Made by a program: the position numbers and the translations under genes. Below the pieces are notes generated by a model. The model searched no databases. It was not told where the DNA came from and was given only the letters and a program-made list of their open reading frames with translations. A stretch of 24,684 nt of DNA. Source: an uncultured Christensenella sp. (lineage in GTDB: Bacteria > Bacillota > Clostridia > Christensenellales > UBA1242). How positions within the stretch are numbered: position 1 is the stretch's first letter; each line of letters begins with the position of its first letter. This document shows positions 7,928 to 14,986 of this stretch, one piece after another. The stretch lies in contig CAJKWP010000013.1 in NCBI GenBank assembly GCA_905203645.1, positions 1 through 24,684 of the forward strand, given 5' to 3'.

Positions 7928-10207
7928 ATGAAATTAAAACAAAGAGTTGTTCTTAAGTCTCTTAATCAAACAAAAATTTTGAAAAATCAAAACAAATGTA
8001 CTTTGCCATCAAATATCACAAAACTTGAGTGGCCAATATTGAGAGGTTTTGATATTGTTGATATGTCTTTGTGTAAAAGTTTGTATGCGATACCAGAAAA
8101 CTTTTTTTATTGCGACAATTTGCAAACTTTGATATTGCCAGATAACAAAGAAATTGTAATAGGCGAAAATGCGTTCAAATATTCAAATGTTGAAAAAATT
8201 GAAAACAGCAGCAGTATTCGTGAAATAAAAGAATATGCATTTTCAAACTGTGCGAATTTGAAAACCTTTGACTTTTCAAACGTTTGTTCAATAGAAAACA
8301 ATGCATTTGCACAAAGTGGACTTGCAGGCAAGGTTGTTTTGCCAAGATCCTGCACTTCTTTTGGGAAAAATGTTTTTGAAAGAAGCAATGTTACAGCACT
8401 GGAAGTAAATGGCGAAATAAAAAATTTACATAATACTTTTTTAGTCGATACAAAAATTAGAAAGATAAGATTTGCAAATGTTGGGTTTGCACAAGACATA
8501 CTTTCTATTGACGATATGTTGGAAGAACTTTCATTTGATAAAATTGGTACTTTCAGCCAAAACAGGTCTATTTCGGCGCCAAAATTATCCTTGAAATTTG
8601 GCGAAGATACTGTTTTTGTATTTAAAAACGAAAATGATACAATCAAAACTGACATGCATAGTCTTGAATGTTTTGCTACTCACAGCGACATATATTTGAC
8701 CCAAGCAAAAATTCAGCAAGTCGTTTTGTGGCGAAATGACAAAAATTTTGTGTTTAGTCTTGAATCAAATGATATTTTGTCTGTGTGGGATAACAATGTT
8801 TTTGTTAAAACGCAAAATTTTATTTATGCTATGTCAAACAAATTTGGAAATTATCGAATAAATGTAAAAGGGACTGGTTTACTTGTTCCACACAACGAGT
8901 ATGAAGAACACAAATTTTTTGAAGTATATCGTACGCTTGCAAAAATTAACAGAGAAAGAAACAAGTCATACTTCTTGCCTGATAAAGACGTGATTTTAAA
9001 CTGCAAGATTGAAGATTTGGAAAACTGTTTGAAAAATTACAGGCAATACAATCTGCTTAAAAATATGTTCAAAACAGATATTTACAATATGTGTTCTGCA
9101 CTTGGATTATTTGAATTTCCAGACGGACAAAATGTGGATCAGAATGTCAAATATGAGATTTTGCGTGCAAAAATTTTTGAAGGATTAAAGAAACTGTCAT
9201 GTTTTTCTAACAAGATTTCCTGTCAAATAAGCAGTGTTCAACACAGAGAGTTTAATCCACGTAGAACGGCGTTCTTTTTGGAAAATTTGGATGCTGTTTT
9301 ACCAAAGGCACCAGAGATTGTTGCCACGTTTTTTGAAGATGTTTTTGAAAATTTTGACGTCATTGAACAATATCACAAAAACAAGTCAGGGAAACTTACC
9401 AAAATGAGCTTAGTTGATTTTTACAATATTAAAATGTCATTAGAAAACAAGAATGACAATATTTCTGCAATACTTTGTCCTTATCTTATCAACGAAGATG
9501 CAGAAAATCAAAAGCAAATTTTTGAAACAGCAAACAAGTTGATGTCAGATGCAAACGAGTTACAATCAAAGCTTGAAGCACGAGGAGAAGCTGAAATAAC
9601 GTCATTGAAAGACAATTCAAAATCAAACTATACATTTGAATTTTTGAAGCATAATGACTCAAGACAGCTTGTACTTGGTTATGAATGCGACAGTTGTGCA
9701 AGACCAAGTATTCATGCGGCGGGTTACGGCATCTTGCATTCATCAATGACTGATAAAAATTATTATACTTTTGTGATCAAAGACAAAAATAAAAATATAA
9801 TTGGCAAAGCAACAATGTGCGTTGTTGACAACAATGGAGTTTATGCTGTTATCAACAGTCTTGAATTAAAAGAACAATTGCGTGAACAAAAATATAAAAC
9901 CATTTATGATTTTATTGATGACAACATTGCAAATCAAATTATGGATACTGTCGAAAGGGCGATTCAAAATTTTTGTCAGCAATACAAACAAACATTTTCA
10001 AAAGAAATATTTGCAGTAAGCATGGGACTTGATACAAATGATTTGCGCATGTATTATAAAAAAAGGTATGCCCAATGTGGAAATAGTTTGCTTGATATGC
10101 CAAGAATACCTTTATACTTACTTGGCAACAATGCTCAAGAGCAAGCAATTATTTATTCAACGTTAAACAAAACAATAAAAAACAAGGATATAACAAATGA
10201 ATTTTAA
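7928..10207 (+). CDS. Leucine-rich-repeat (BspA/LRR_5-like) protein with a C-terminal CxxC/GYGI domain, function unknown
   Basis: A 759 aa protein without a signal peptide or membrane segment, so probably cytoplasmic. Residues about 59-180 hold irregular leucine-rich repeats of the BspA type, with units such as NLQTLILP, IGENAFKYSNVEKIE, IKEYAFSNCANLKTFDF and IENNAFAQSGL. The middle (about 180-560) is mixed helical and not recognised. The C-terminal part (about 565-655) reads LVLGYECDSCARPS, AAGYGILHSS, FVIKDKNKNIIGKAT and VYAVINSLELK. That resembles an uncharacterised C-terminal domain I recall from clostridial and phage proteins, possibly GNAT-like; this is from memory only. The ATG start lacks a ribosome binding site and sits just after a promoter. 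The next gene overlaps its end by 11 bases, suggesting linked function. Confidence 0.75.
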   Translation: MKLKQRVVLKSLNQTKILKNQNKCTLPSNITKLEWPILRGFDIVDMSLCKSLYAIPENFFYCDNLQTLILPDNKEIVIGENAFKYSNVEKIENSSSIREIKEYAFSNCANLKTFDFSNVCSIENNAFAQSGLAGKVVLPRSCTSFGKNVFERSNVTALEVNGEIKNLHNTFLVDTKIRKIRFANVGFAQDILSIDDMLEELSFDKIGTFSQNRSISAPKLSLKFGEDTVFVFKNENDTIKTDMHSLECFATHSDIYLTQAKIQQVVLWRNDKNFVFSLESNDILSVWDNNVFVKTQNFIYAMSNKFGNYRINVKGTGLLVPHNEYEEHKFFEVYRTLAKINRERNKSYFLPDKDVILNCKIEDLENCLKNYRQYNLLKNMFKTDIYNMCSALGLFEFPDGQNVDQNVKYEILRAKIFEGLKKLSCFSNKISCQISSVQHREFNPRRTAFFLENLDAVLPKAPEIVATFFEDVFENFDVIEQYHKNKSGKLTKMSLVDFYNIKMSLENKNDNISAILCPYLINEDAENQKQIFETANKLMSDANELQSKLEARGEAEITSLKDNSKSNYTFEFLKHNDSRQLVLGYECDSCARPSIHAAGYGILHSSMTDKNYYTFVIKDKNKNIIGKATMCVVDNNGVYAVINSLELKEQLREQKYKTIYDFIDDNIANQIMDTVERAIQNFCQQYKQTFSKEIFAVSMGLDTNDLRMYYKKRYAQCGNSLLDMPRIPLYLLGNNAQEQAIIYSTLNKTIKNKDITNEF

Positions 10208-10676
10208 AATTTTTGATGATGAATTTGATGAAAACAAGGGACAATACCTTGAAGAAATTAAAAATTTGTCGAAAGGCGTAATAATTGTTGAAAAACAAAA
10301 AGAATGGGAAACTTTTGTAAACAAAGTTTTGACAAATACCAGAAATTATTACATTCTAACATATGCTTTGAAAGTAATGCATAATTTGGAAAAGAAAAAT
10401 AATTTTGACAATTTGGATGATTTTTATAACAATGTGCTTTTGAGTGCGATGTCGTTTATGCCGGATAAGACTTTTGTTGAAACTTCTATTATGATAGTAG
10501 CGAAATTTAACAAAAATGGAAAATTGCTTGCCGAAAATCAAAACGTTGACGTCGATACTCTTTGTAAAAAAGCAAAGATTCAAGCAAGAAGGGAACAAAT
10601 ACAAAGGCAGGCAAAAATCGAATCAATCAACAAAGAAATGTTATTATCGAAAAATACGACCAAAAACCCAAAATAA
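10197..10676 (+). CDS. Hypothetical protein co-encoded with the LRR protein
   Basis: Not recognised. A 159 aa soluble, mostly helical protein that opens with an acidic stretch (FDDEFDENKG) and ends in a basic, helix-rich tail (QARREQIQRQAK). No signal peptide, membrane segment or cofactor motif is visible. Its ATG lies inside the last codons of the upstream LRR gene, overlapping by 11 bases, with AAGGA at 10185-10189 as ribosome binding site; coupled translation and a shared role are likely. No terminator follows before the next promoter at 10691. Base composition matches its neighbours. The reading frame is well supported by position and length, but the function cannot be inferred. Confidence 0.7.
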   Translation: MNFKIFDDEFDENKGQYLEEIKNLSKGVIIVEKQKEWETFVNKVLTNTRNYYILTYALKVMHNLEKKNNFDNLDDFYNNVLLSAMSFMPDKTFVETSIMIVAKFNKNGKLLAENQNVDVDTLCKKAKIQARREQIQRQAKIESINKEMLLSKNTTKNPK

Positions 10677-10690
10677 AATATACGAAAAAA

Positions 10691-10719
10691 TTGACATGAA
10701 AAGTTGGTTGTGCTAAACT
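10691..10719 (+). promoter_or_regulatory. Strong sigma-A promoter for the secG operon
   Basis: TTGACA (10691-10696), a 17-base spacer, and TAAACT (10714-10719). Transcription should start near 10726, leaving a leader of about 12 nt that includes the ribosome binding site AAAGGAG (10724-10730). Confidence 0.8.
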
Positions 10720-10737
10720 AGACAAAGGAGTAAGGTT

Positions 10738-10977
10738 ATGTTGGCAAGTTTTTTGGATAATTGGTGGCAAAGCATCCAAGTATTCGTAAAGTCTTGGGAT
10801 TGGATTTTGTTCGCGTCGGTTATTGCTATACTTGCTATTGCAGTGACAATAAGTGTAAGGTTTATAATCAAAAATTCTTACAACGTAAATGCATACAAAA
10901 AGAATTTGACATTTCCAATTATTCTTACTATACTTTTCGTTGGTTTGATAATTTTGCTGGCATTAGCATATAAATAA
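10738..10977 (+). CDS. Small two-helix membrane protein upstream of secG
   Basis: A 79 aa protein with two predicted membrane helices, about residues 22-43 (WILFASVIAILAIAVTI) and 57-77 (LTFPIILTILFVGLIILLAL), joined by a basic loop with RFIIKN and YKKN. The N-terminal segment is amphipathic and Trp-rich. No family was recognised. It has a good ribosome binding site (AAAGGAG) and a consensus promoter, and stops 10 bases before secG, so it is the first gene of the secG-rnr operon. The location suggests a link to Sec export or simply shared expression; no residue supports a specific function. Confidence 0.8.
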   Translation: MLASFLDNWWQSIQVFVKSWDWILFASVIAILAIAVTISVRFIIKNSYNVNAYKKNLTFPIILTILFVGLIILLALAYK

Positions 10978-10987
10978 GGAGTTTAAA

Positions 10988-11299
10988 ATGAATTTAAGTT
11001 ATTTGTTGAGCGATGGTTTGCAAGCAGATTGGATTACTACCGTATTTCCAATTTTAAGATATGTTTTTATTGGCATTATTTTGGCTTGTTCGATTATTAT
11101 GATTGTAACCGTTATTTTGCAATCAGACGAAAATGTTGCTGGTTCTTCTGCAATTTCTGGCGTTCAAGAAAGTTACTACTCACAAAACAAAGGCGAGTCA
11201 AGGGATGGCAAACTCAAAAAAACTACAACTATCATGGCTATAATCATTGCAGTTTGCGTTGTGCTTTATTTTGTAACTTTGCTTATAAATAAATCATGA
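10988..11299 (+). CDS. secG: Preprotein translocase subunit SecG
   Basis: Small subunit of the SecYEG channel, which helps SecA-driven export. The protein has two membrane helices (about 24-45 and 78-98). Between them it has IVTVILQSDENVAGSSAISG and a basic linker ending in KLKKTTTIMA, which match the SecG signature (VxLQ, G-S-G-like loop, LxKxT). At 103 aa it is somewhat longer than the usual 75-80 because of an N-terminal extension. Ribosome binding site AAGGAG lies seven bases upstream. Position directly before rnr, smpB and ssrA is the conserved Firmicutes order. Its TGA is part of the ribosome binding site of the next gene. Confidence 0.9.
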   Translation: MNLSYLLSDGLQADWITTVFPILRYVFIGIILACSIIMIVTVILQSDENVAGSSAISGVQESYYSQNKGESRDGKLKKTTTIMAIIIAVCVVLYFVTLLINKS

Positions 11300-11302
11300 G
11301 GA
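11297..11302 (+). promoter_or_regulatory. Ribosome binding site deciding the rnr start
   Basis: TGAGGA at 11297-11302 overlaps the secG stop and is five bases from the ATG at 11308. The in-frame ATG at 11296 has no such site, so 11308 is preferred. Confidence 0.6.
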
Positions 11303-11307
11303 ATTTG

Positions 11308-13260
11308 ATGAAGAAAAAAGAAATCAGACAAAAAAAACATACAGCGAAAAGAAACTCTGCTCAGTACGAACAAGGAAAAATTTGTGGAACTGGACGGGGT
11401 TTCGCTTTTTTTCGCTCGGAAAAATATCCTGACATCTTTATTGCCGAAAAATTTACAAAAGGTGCAATAGATGGTGATCAGGTACTTGTCAAAATTATCA
11501 GTTTTGATGGTGAAAAAGGTGAATGCAGGGTTGAAAAAATTTTGCAAAGAGCAAATTCAACTTTGGTTGGAGTGCTGATAAAACTCAAAAAGGAAATATT
11601 TTTCAAGGCTGATAATGCAAAAATTGGAAAATATATAAAAATTGAAAAAAGAAACTGCATGGATGCAAAAGTTGGAGACAAGGTTGTCTGCAAAATTTTG
11701 TATCAACCTGAAAATGTGCGTGACAGGATTATTGGTGCCGTTGTCGAAGTTTTGGGTGATCCCGACAAAAACGAAGTTCAAGAATTGTCTATTGTTCGTC
11801 AATATAATATTTTTACACAATTTCCACAACAGGTTTTGCAAGAAGCAAGCAAACTTGAAAAAAACGGCATAAAAGAATGTGACAAAAAGGGAAGAGTTGA
11901 TCTTACGAACCAAGAAATTTTTACAATTGATGGTGAAGATGCAAAAGACTTTGACGATGCTGTTTCATTGCAGGTTTTGGATAATGGGAATTATCTTTTG
12001 GGTGTTCACATTGCAGACGTTGGAAATTATGTAAAAAAAGGCACTCCATTGGATGAAGAAGCATTTGCAAGGGGAACAAGTGTATATTTTCCTACAATGG
12101 TTTTTGCTATGTTGCCAGAAGCACTTTCAAATGGTATTTGTTCTTTGCAGGAAGACGTTGAAAGATTGACTTTGTCTGTCGAAATTGAACTTGACAAAGA
12201 CGCAAATGTAAAAAATCATAAAATATTTGAATCTGTCATAAAAAGCAATTCGCGACTTACTTACAATCAAGTTTACGATGTTTTAACAAACAATGCAGAA
12301 AACAAAGCATCAAAACATAAAGATACATTGATTTTGATGGACCAACTTTCAAAAAAAATAAAGCAAAACAGACAAAAAAATGGTGAAATAGATTTTGACA
12401 TACCCGAATGCGAATTTGTTATGGAAGGCGACAAAGTTGTTGATGTAAAAAAACGCGAACGAAACGACGCACACAAACTTATCGAAAATTTTATGGTTCT
12501 TGCAAATGAAGTAGTTGCAAAACATTATTGCGACAAAAATATACCTTTTGCATATCGTGTCCACGAAAAACCAACCAAAGAAAAGCTGCAAGGCGTTGTT
12601 GATTATTTGCGTGGTATTGGCATAAATGTAGATGTACCTGATGAGATTACTGCACTTTATTACACTGATGTATTGAAAAAGTTTGAAGGAAATCCACTCA
12701 AAGATACACTCAACAAACTTGTGTTGCGTTCTATGCAAAAAGCAAAATATAGCCCTGATTGTTTGGGACATTTTGGCTTGGGATTACAATATTATTGCCA
12801 CTTCACATCGCCAATCAGGCGTTATCCAGATTTAACAATTCATCGTATAATAAAAGATTGCTTGCATGAAAAAAAACTACCCTTTGATTTGAAAGATTTT
12901 GTTTATGAATCATGCGAACAGTCAAGCAACAAAGAACGCAATGCAGACGAAGCGGAAAGAGCAGTAGATGATTTGAAAAAAGCGCAGTATATGAAAAATC
13001 ATATCGGCGAAGTTTTTGAAGGTGTAATAAGTTCAGTAACCAATTTTGGATTTTTTGTTGAACTTGAAAATACTATTGAAGGCTTGGTAAAAATTGAGTC
13101 GCTGCCAGAACAAAAGTATTTGTTTTTTGAAAAATCTTTCAAATTGAAAGGACAAAAAACTTGCTATTCGTTGGGGGACAAAATCAAAATAAAAGTTATA
13201 TCAAGCAATATATACGACCGCAAAATTGAATTTGCACTTGCAGATGACAACAAAAATTAA
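11308..13260 (+). CDS. rnr: Ribonuclease R
   Basis: Processive 3'-to-5' hydrolytic exoribonuclease of the RNase II/R family that degrades structured RNA and, with trans-translation, nonstop mRNA. Cold-shock domains occupy about residues 20-160. The catalytic RNB domain starts with IDGEDAKDFDDAV, and the metal-binding Asp residues are D208, D214, D216 and D217. Later come HIADVGNYV, GTSVYFPTMVFAMLPEALSN and the HFTSPIRRYPDLTIHRI block. A C-terminal S1 domain (about 566-645) has GVISSVTNFGFFVELEN. From 11308 the product is 650 aa, shorter than many RNase R proteins. It lacks an N-terminal helix-turn-helix extension and the lysine-rich tail after S1. Next to smpB and ssrA, its partners in ribosome rescue. 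Confidence 0.95.
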   Translation: MKKKEIRQKKHTAKRNSAQYEQGKICGTGRGFAFFRSEKYPDIFIAEKFTKGAIDGDQVLVKIISFDGEKGECRVEKILQRANSTLVGVLIKLKKEIFFKADNAKIGKYIKIEKRNCMDAKVGDKVVCKILYQPENVRDRIIGAVVEVLGDPDKNEVQELSIVRQYNIFTQFPQQVLQEASKLEKNGIKECDKKGRVDLTNQEIFTIDGEDAKDFDDAVSLQVLDNGNYLLGVHIADVGNYVKKGTPLDEEAFARGTSVYFPTMVFAMLPEALSNGICSLQEDVERLTLSVEIELDKDANVKNHKIFESVIKSNSRLTYNQVYDVLTNNAENKASKHKDTLILMDQLSKKIKQNRQKNGEIDFDIPECEFVMEGDKVVDVKKRERNDAHKLIENFMVLANEVVAKHYCDKNIPFAYRVHEKPTKEKLQGVVDYLRGIGINVDVPDEITALYYTDVLKKFEGNPLKDTLNKLVLRSMQKAKYSPDCLGHFGLGLQYYCHFTSPIRRYPDLTIHRIIKDCLHEKKLPFDLKDFVYESCEQSSNKERNADEAERAVDDLKKAQYMKNHIGEVFEGVISSVTNFGFFVELENTIEGLVKIESLPEQKYLFFEKSFKLKGQKTCYSLGDKIKIKVISSNIYDRKIEFALADDNKN

Positions 13261-13263
13261 AAA

Positions 13264-13311
13264 CTTTTCTTTTGCCAAGGTTATAAAAATAACTTTTGGC
13301 AAAAAGAAAAA
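13264..13311 (+). repeat. Long inverted repeat between rnr and smpB
   Basis: The left arm 13264-13284 and right arm 13289-13311 form an almost continuous stem of about 21 bp (core TTTGCCAAGGTTAT with ATAACTTTTGGCAAA, two G-T wobbles and one bulge) around the loop AAAA. No T-run follows on either strand, so it is not a standard intrinsic terminator. It may mark the end of the rnr message or an RNase III-type processing site. Confidence 0.65.
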
Positions 13312-13317
13312 TATCTA

Positions 13318-13347
13318 TTGAAAAGTCGGATAAAAAAGTGTTATACT
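13318..13347 (+). promoter_or_regulatory. Sigma-A promoter for smpB-ssrA
   Basis: TTGAAA (13318-13323), an 18-base spacer, and TATACT (13342-13347). Transcription would start near 13354, leaving only a few bases before the smpB ATG at 13358. AGGAG (13348-13352) would be largely upstream of that start site. Confidence 0.65.
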
Positions 13348-13357
13348 AGGAGTAGGA

Positions 13358-13813
13358 ATGAAAGTAATAGCCAGCAACAAACGAGCTTATTATGATTACA
13401 GCATTTCTGACAAGACGGAAGCAGGAATTGAACTTGAAGGATGTGAAGTAAAATCAGTTAGGGCAGGCGGAATAAGCATAAATGAAAGTTTTATAACTAT
13501 TGATAACAACGAAATGTTTTTGAAAAATGCTTATGTAAAACCTTACGAAAAAACTACTGCCTATTCACCAAATTCAAAACGCAATCGAAAATTACTGCTT
13601 CACAAGAAAGAAATTTCAAAGTTTGCAAAAGCAAGGGAAGTCAAAGGTATGACCATTGTACCAGTAAGGGTTTATATTAATGACAAAGGCTTGGTTAAAC
13701 TTGAAATTGCGCTTGGAAAAGGTAAAAAACTTTATGACAAGCGCGAAACTTTGAAGCAAAAATCTGCTAACAGGGAGATTGACAGGGCTTTGAAGAATGT
13801 ATCAAGGGGATGA
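13358..13813 (+). CDS. smpB: SsrA-binding protein SmpB
   Basis: tmRNA-binding protein needed for trans-translation, the release of ribosomes stalled on mRNAs without stop codons. Signature blocks: NKRAYYDYSISDKTEAGIEL, GCEVKSVRAGGISINESF, NAYVKPYE, RKLLLHKKEI, GMTIVPVRVYINDKGLVKLEIALGKGKKLYDKRE, and the basic C-terminal tail that enters the mRNA channel. The 151 aa length is normal. It sits between rnr and ssrA as in other Firmicutes. The odd point is at the end: the last codons AGG GGA TGA overlap the mature 5' end of tmRNA by eight bases, so the stop codon lies inside the tmRNA acceptor stem. Confidence 0.97.
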   Translation: MKVIASNKRAYYDYSISDKTEAGIELEGCEVKSVRAGGISINESFITIDNNEMFLKNAYVKPYEKTTAYSPNSKRNRKLLLHKKEISKFAKAREVKGMTIVPVRVYINDKGLVKLEIALGKGKKLYDKRETLKQKSANREIDRALKNVSRG

Positions 13814-14161
13814 CAGGTTTCGACAGATTGTTTGGGACAAATTGTAAAGCGTGCAGGAGTATTCGGGTCTTCTTTATCAAACCGATAAAGCGAAATAAAC
13901 GCTAACGATTTTAATTACAGCGCGATTGCTGCTTAGTGCAATTTGCCACTTTGATTGTGCTTGTCCAATCAATTTTGGCATCAAAATGACAAGATATGAT
14001 TTTTAAAGTTATTTCTTGATTTGAAAATTGAAAATTTTAAGAGAGTGTTCAAAAATTTTTGTTTGTGAAGGTTTTTGAACAGGATAAACCACAAACTGCG
14101 CACGGAGAAAAGATTTGTACAGATTTTTTGGACGCGGGTTCAACTCCCGCCATCTCCACCA
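13806..14161 (+). ncRNA. ssrA: Transfer-messenger RNA (tmRNA)
   Basis: The one-piece tmRNA is about 356 nt. The acceptor stem is GGGGATG (13806-13812) with CATCTCC (14151-14157), one G-T wobble, then discriminator A and an encoded CCA (14159-14161). Conserved 5' GGTTTCGAC follows the acceptor arm. The T arm is GCGGG (14134-14138), loop TTCAACT, CCCGC (14146-14150). The tag reading frame is 13901-13936, GCT to TAG, encoding ANDFNYSAIAA, preceded by the usual AATAAAC context. The middle contains inverted repeats expected of the pseudoknots. Its function is to charge with alanine, enter stalled ribosomes with SmpB and add the degradation tag. I see no separate promoter before it, so it is probably cotranscribed with smpB. 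A strong terminator follows at 14211-14250. Confidence 0.97.
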
Positions 14162-14210
14162 AGTGTGCTAGATTTGAAGTCTGATAACTTTTCAGGCGGA
14201 AAGTTCGGCA

Positions 14211-14250
14211 AACCCAATAGGAAATAAGCCTATTGGGTTATATTTTTTTT
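14211..14250 (+). terminator. Intrinsic terminator after ssrA
   Basis: AACCCAATAGG (14211-14221) pairs perfectly with CCTATTGGGTT (14229-14239), followed by a T-rich run to 14250. It lies 50 bases past the tmRNA CCA end, so 3' trimming is needed. Confidence 0.95.
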
Positions 14251-14280
14251 AAAACAGATGCAAAAACGTTAGTAATATGT

Positions 14281-14314
14281 TATAATTTTTTTTAGGAGAT
14301 AAGTTATGTTATGA
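14281..14314 (+). promoter_or_regulatory. TATAAT element, Shine-Dalgarno and two-codon ORF upstream of the CYTH gene
   Basis: TATAAT (14281-14286) has only a weak -35 (ATGCAA, 14258-14263, 17-base spacer). A good ribosome binding site AGGAGAT (14294-14300) is followed by ATG TTA TGA (14306-14314). A second frame starts at 14311 and runs 10 codons to TGA at 14341-14343. This may be a leader peptide region or the remains of a gene start. Confidence 0.35.
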
Positions 14315-14402
14315 GGCGCGAAGTTTTTAATATAAGAAATTGATATTTCAAAATTGATCATTCAAAAGACGTTGATAAATTGTGTATAAAGGATATAAAA
14401 GT

Positions 14403-14981
14403 ATGAAAAAAACAGAAGTAACCGTACAAGTTTATGATTCATTCGAAGATATTGACAAAAAATTGAAGGATCAAGGATTCAAGGTAACCGGAACTTATTA
14501 TTTAAATGATTGGTATTTTTCAAAAAATAAGGACGTAAAAAAAATGCCGTACGACGACTTGATCGGTGAATCTTTTTTGCTTAGGCAAGTAATTTTAAAT
14601 GATGGAAAGAATATTTCAAAACTGTGTTACAAAAGCAAGCGGCTTGACAAAGAGGGAAACGTAATAAGTGAACAAAAAACCGAGTGTAATGTTGACGATT
14701 TGCACAATGCGCTAAAAATTTTTGAAAACGCTAAGTTAAATAATTGGTGTTGTATAAAAAACAAGTCAATAAGTTACAGTAACGGAGCAATGTGTTTTGA
14801 CTTGCAAATAATAGAAGATCTTGGAACGTTCATCGAATACGAAGAAGATCAATCGATGAAAGATCTGTCGGCAAAAGCAAAATTTAATTTGATGCAAAAC
14901 AACTTACAAAAGTTACAGTTGAATTTGGGCAAGGATTTTTCGTGTAAAAAAGTATTTATGAAACTTCATCTTACTGTTTAA
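14403..14981 (+). CDS. CYTH-domain protein (CyaB/thiamine-triphosphatase-like)
   Basis: A 192 aa protein with the layout of the CYTH fold (class IV adenylate cyclase and triphosphate tunnel enzymes), which act on triphosphate substrates with metal. Supporting features are FEDIDKKLKDQGFKVTGTYY followed by NDWYFS (domain start), LLRQVI in the position of LRIR, SKLCYKSKRLDKEGNVISEQKTE in the position of the lysine-then-glutamate strand, and LQIIEDLGTFIEYEED at the end (D-x-LG-x-FxExE). The diagnostic N-terminal ExExK is altered to EVTVQ, so catalytic activity is uncertain. Start at 14403 is chosen because AAAGGA at 14388-14393 is nine bases upstream; the upstream in-frame GTG at 14382 has no such site. 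It is convergent with the DUF11 gene, with five bases between the two stops. Confidence 0.75.
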   Translation: MKKTEVTVQVYDSFEDIDKKLKDQGFKVTGTYYLNDWYFSKNKDVKKMPYDDLIGESFLLRQVILNDGKNISKLCYKSKRLDKEGNVISEQKTECNVDDLHNALKIFENAKLNNWCCIKNKSISYSNGAMCFDLQIIEDLGTFIEYEEDQSMKDLSAKAKFNLMQNNLQKLQLNLGKDFSCKKVFMKLHLTV

Positions 14982-14986
14982 AAACG

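Noticed and set aside
13779..13807. TTGACA inside smpB as a possible separate ssrA promoter
   Set aside because: At 17 bases downstream the sequence is TCAAGG, not a -10 element, and the start would fall inside the tmRNA.
14341..14343. In-frame TGA at 14341 read as tryptophan or selenocysteine
   Set aside because: Other genes here (smpB, nrdD, secG) use TGA as a normal stop and no SECIS-like hairpin directly follows.
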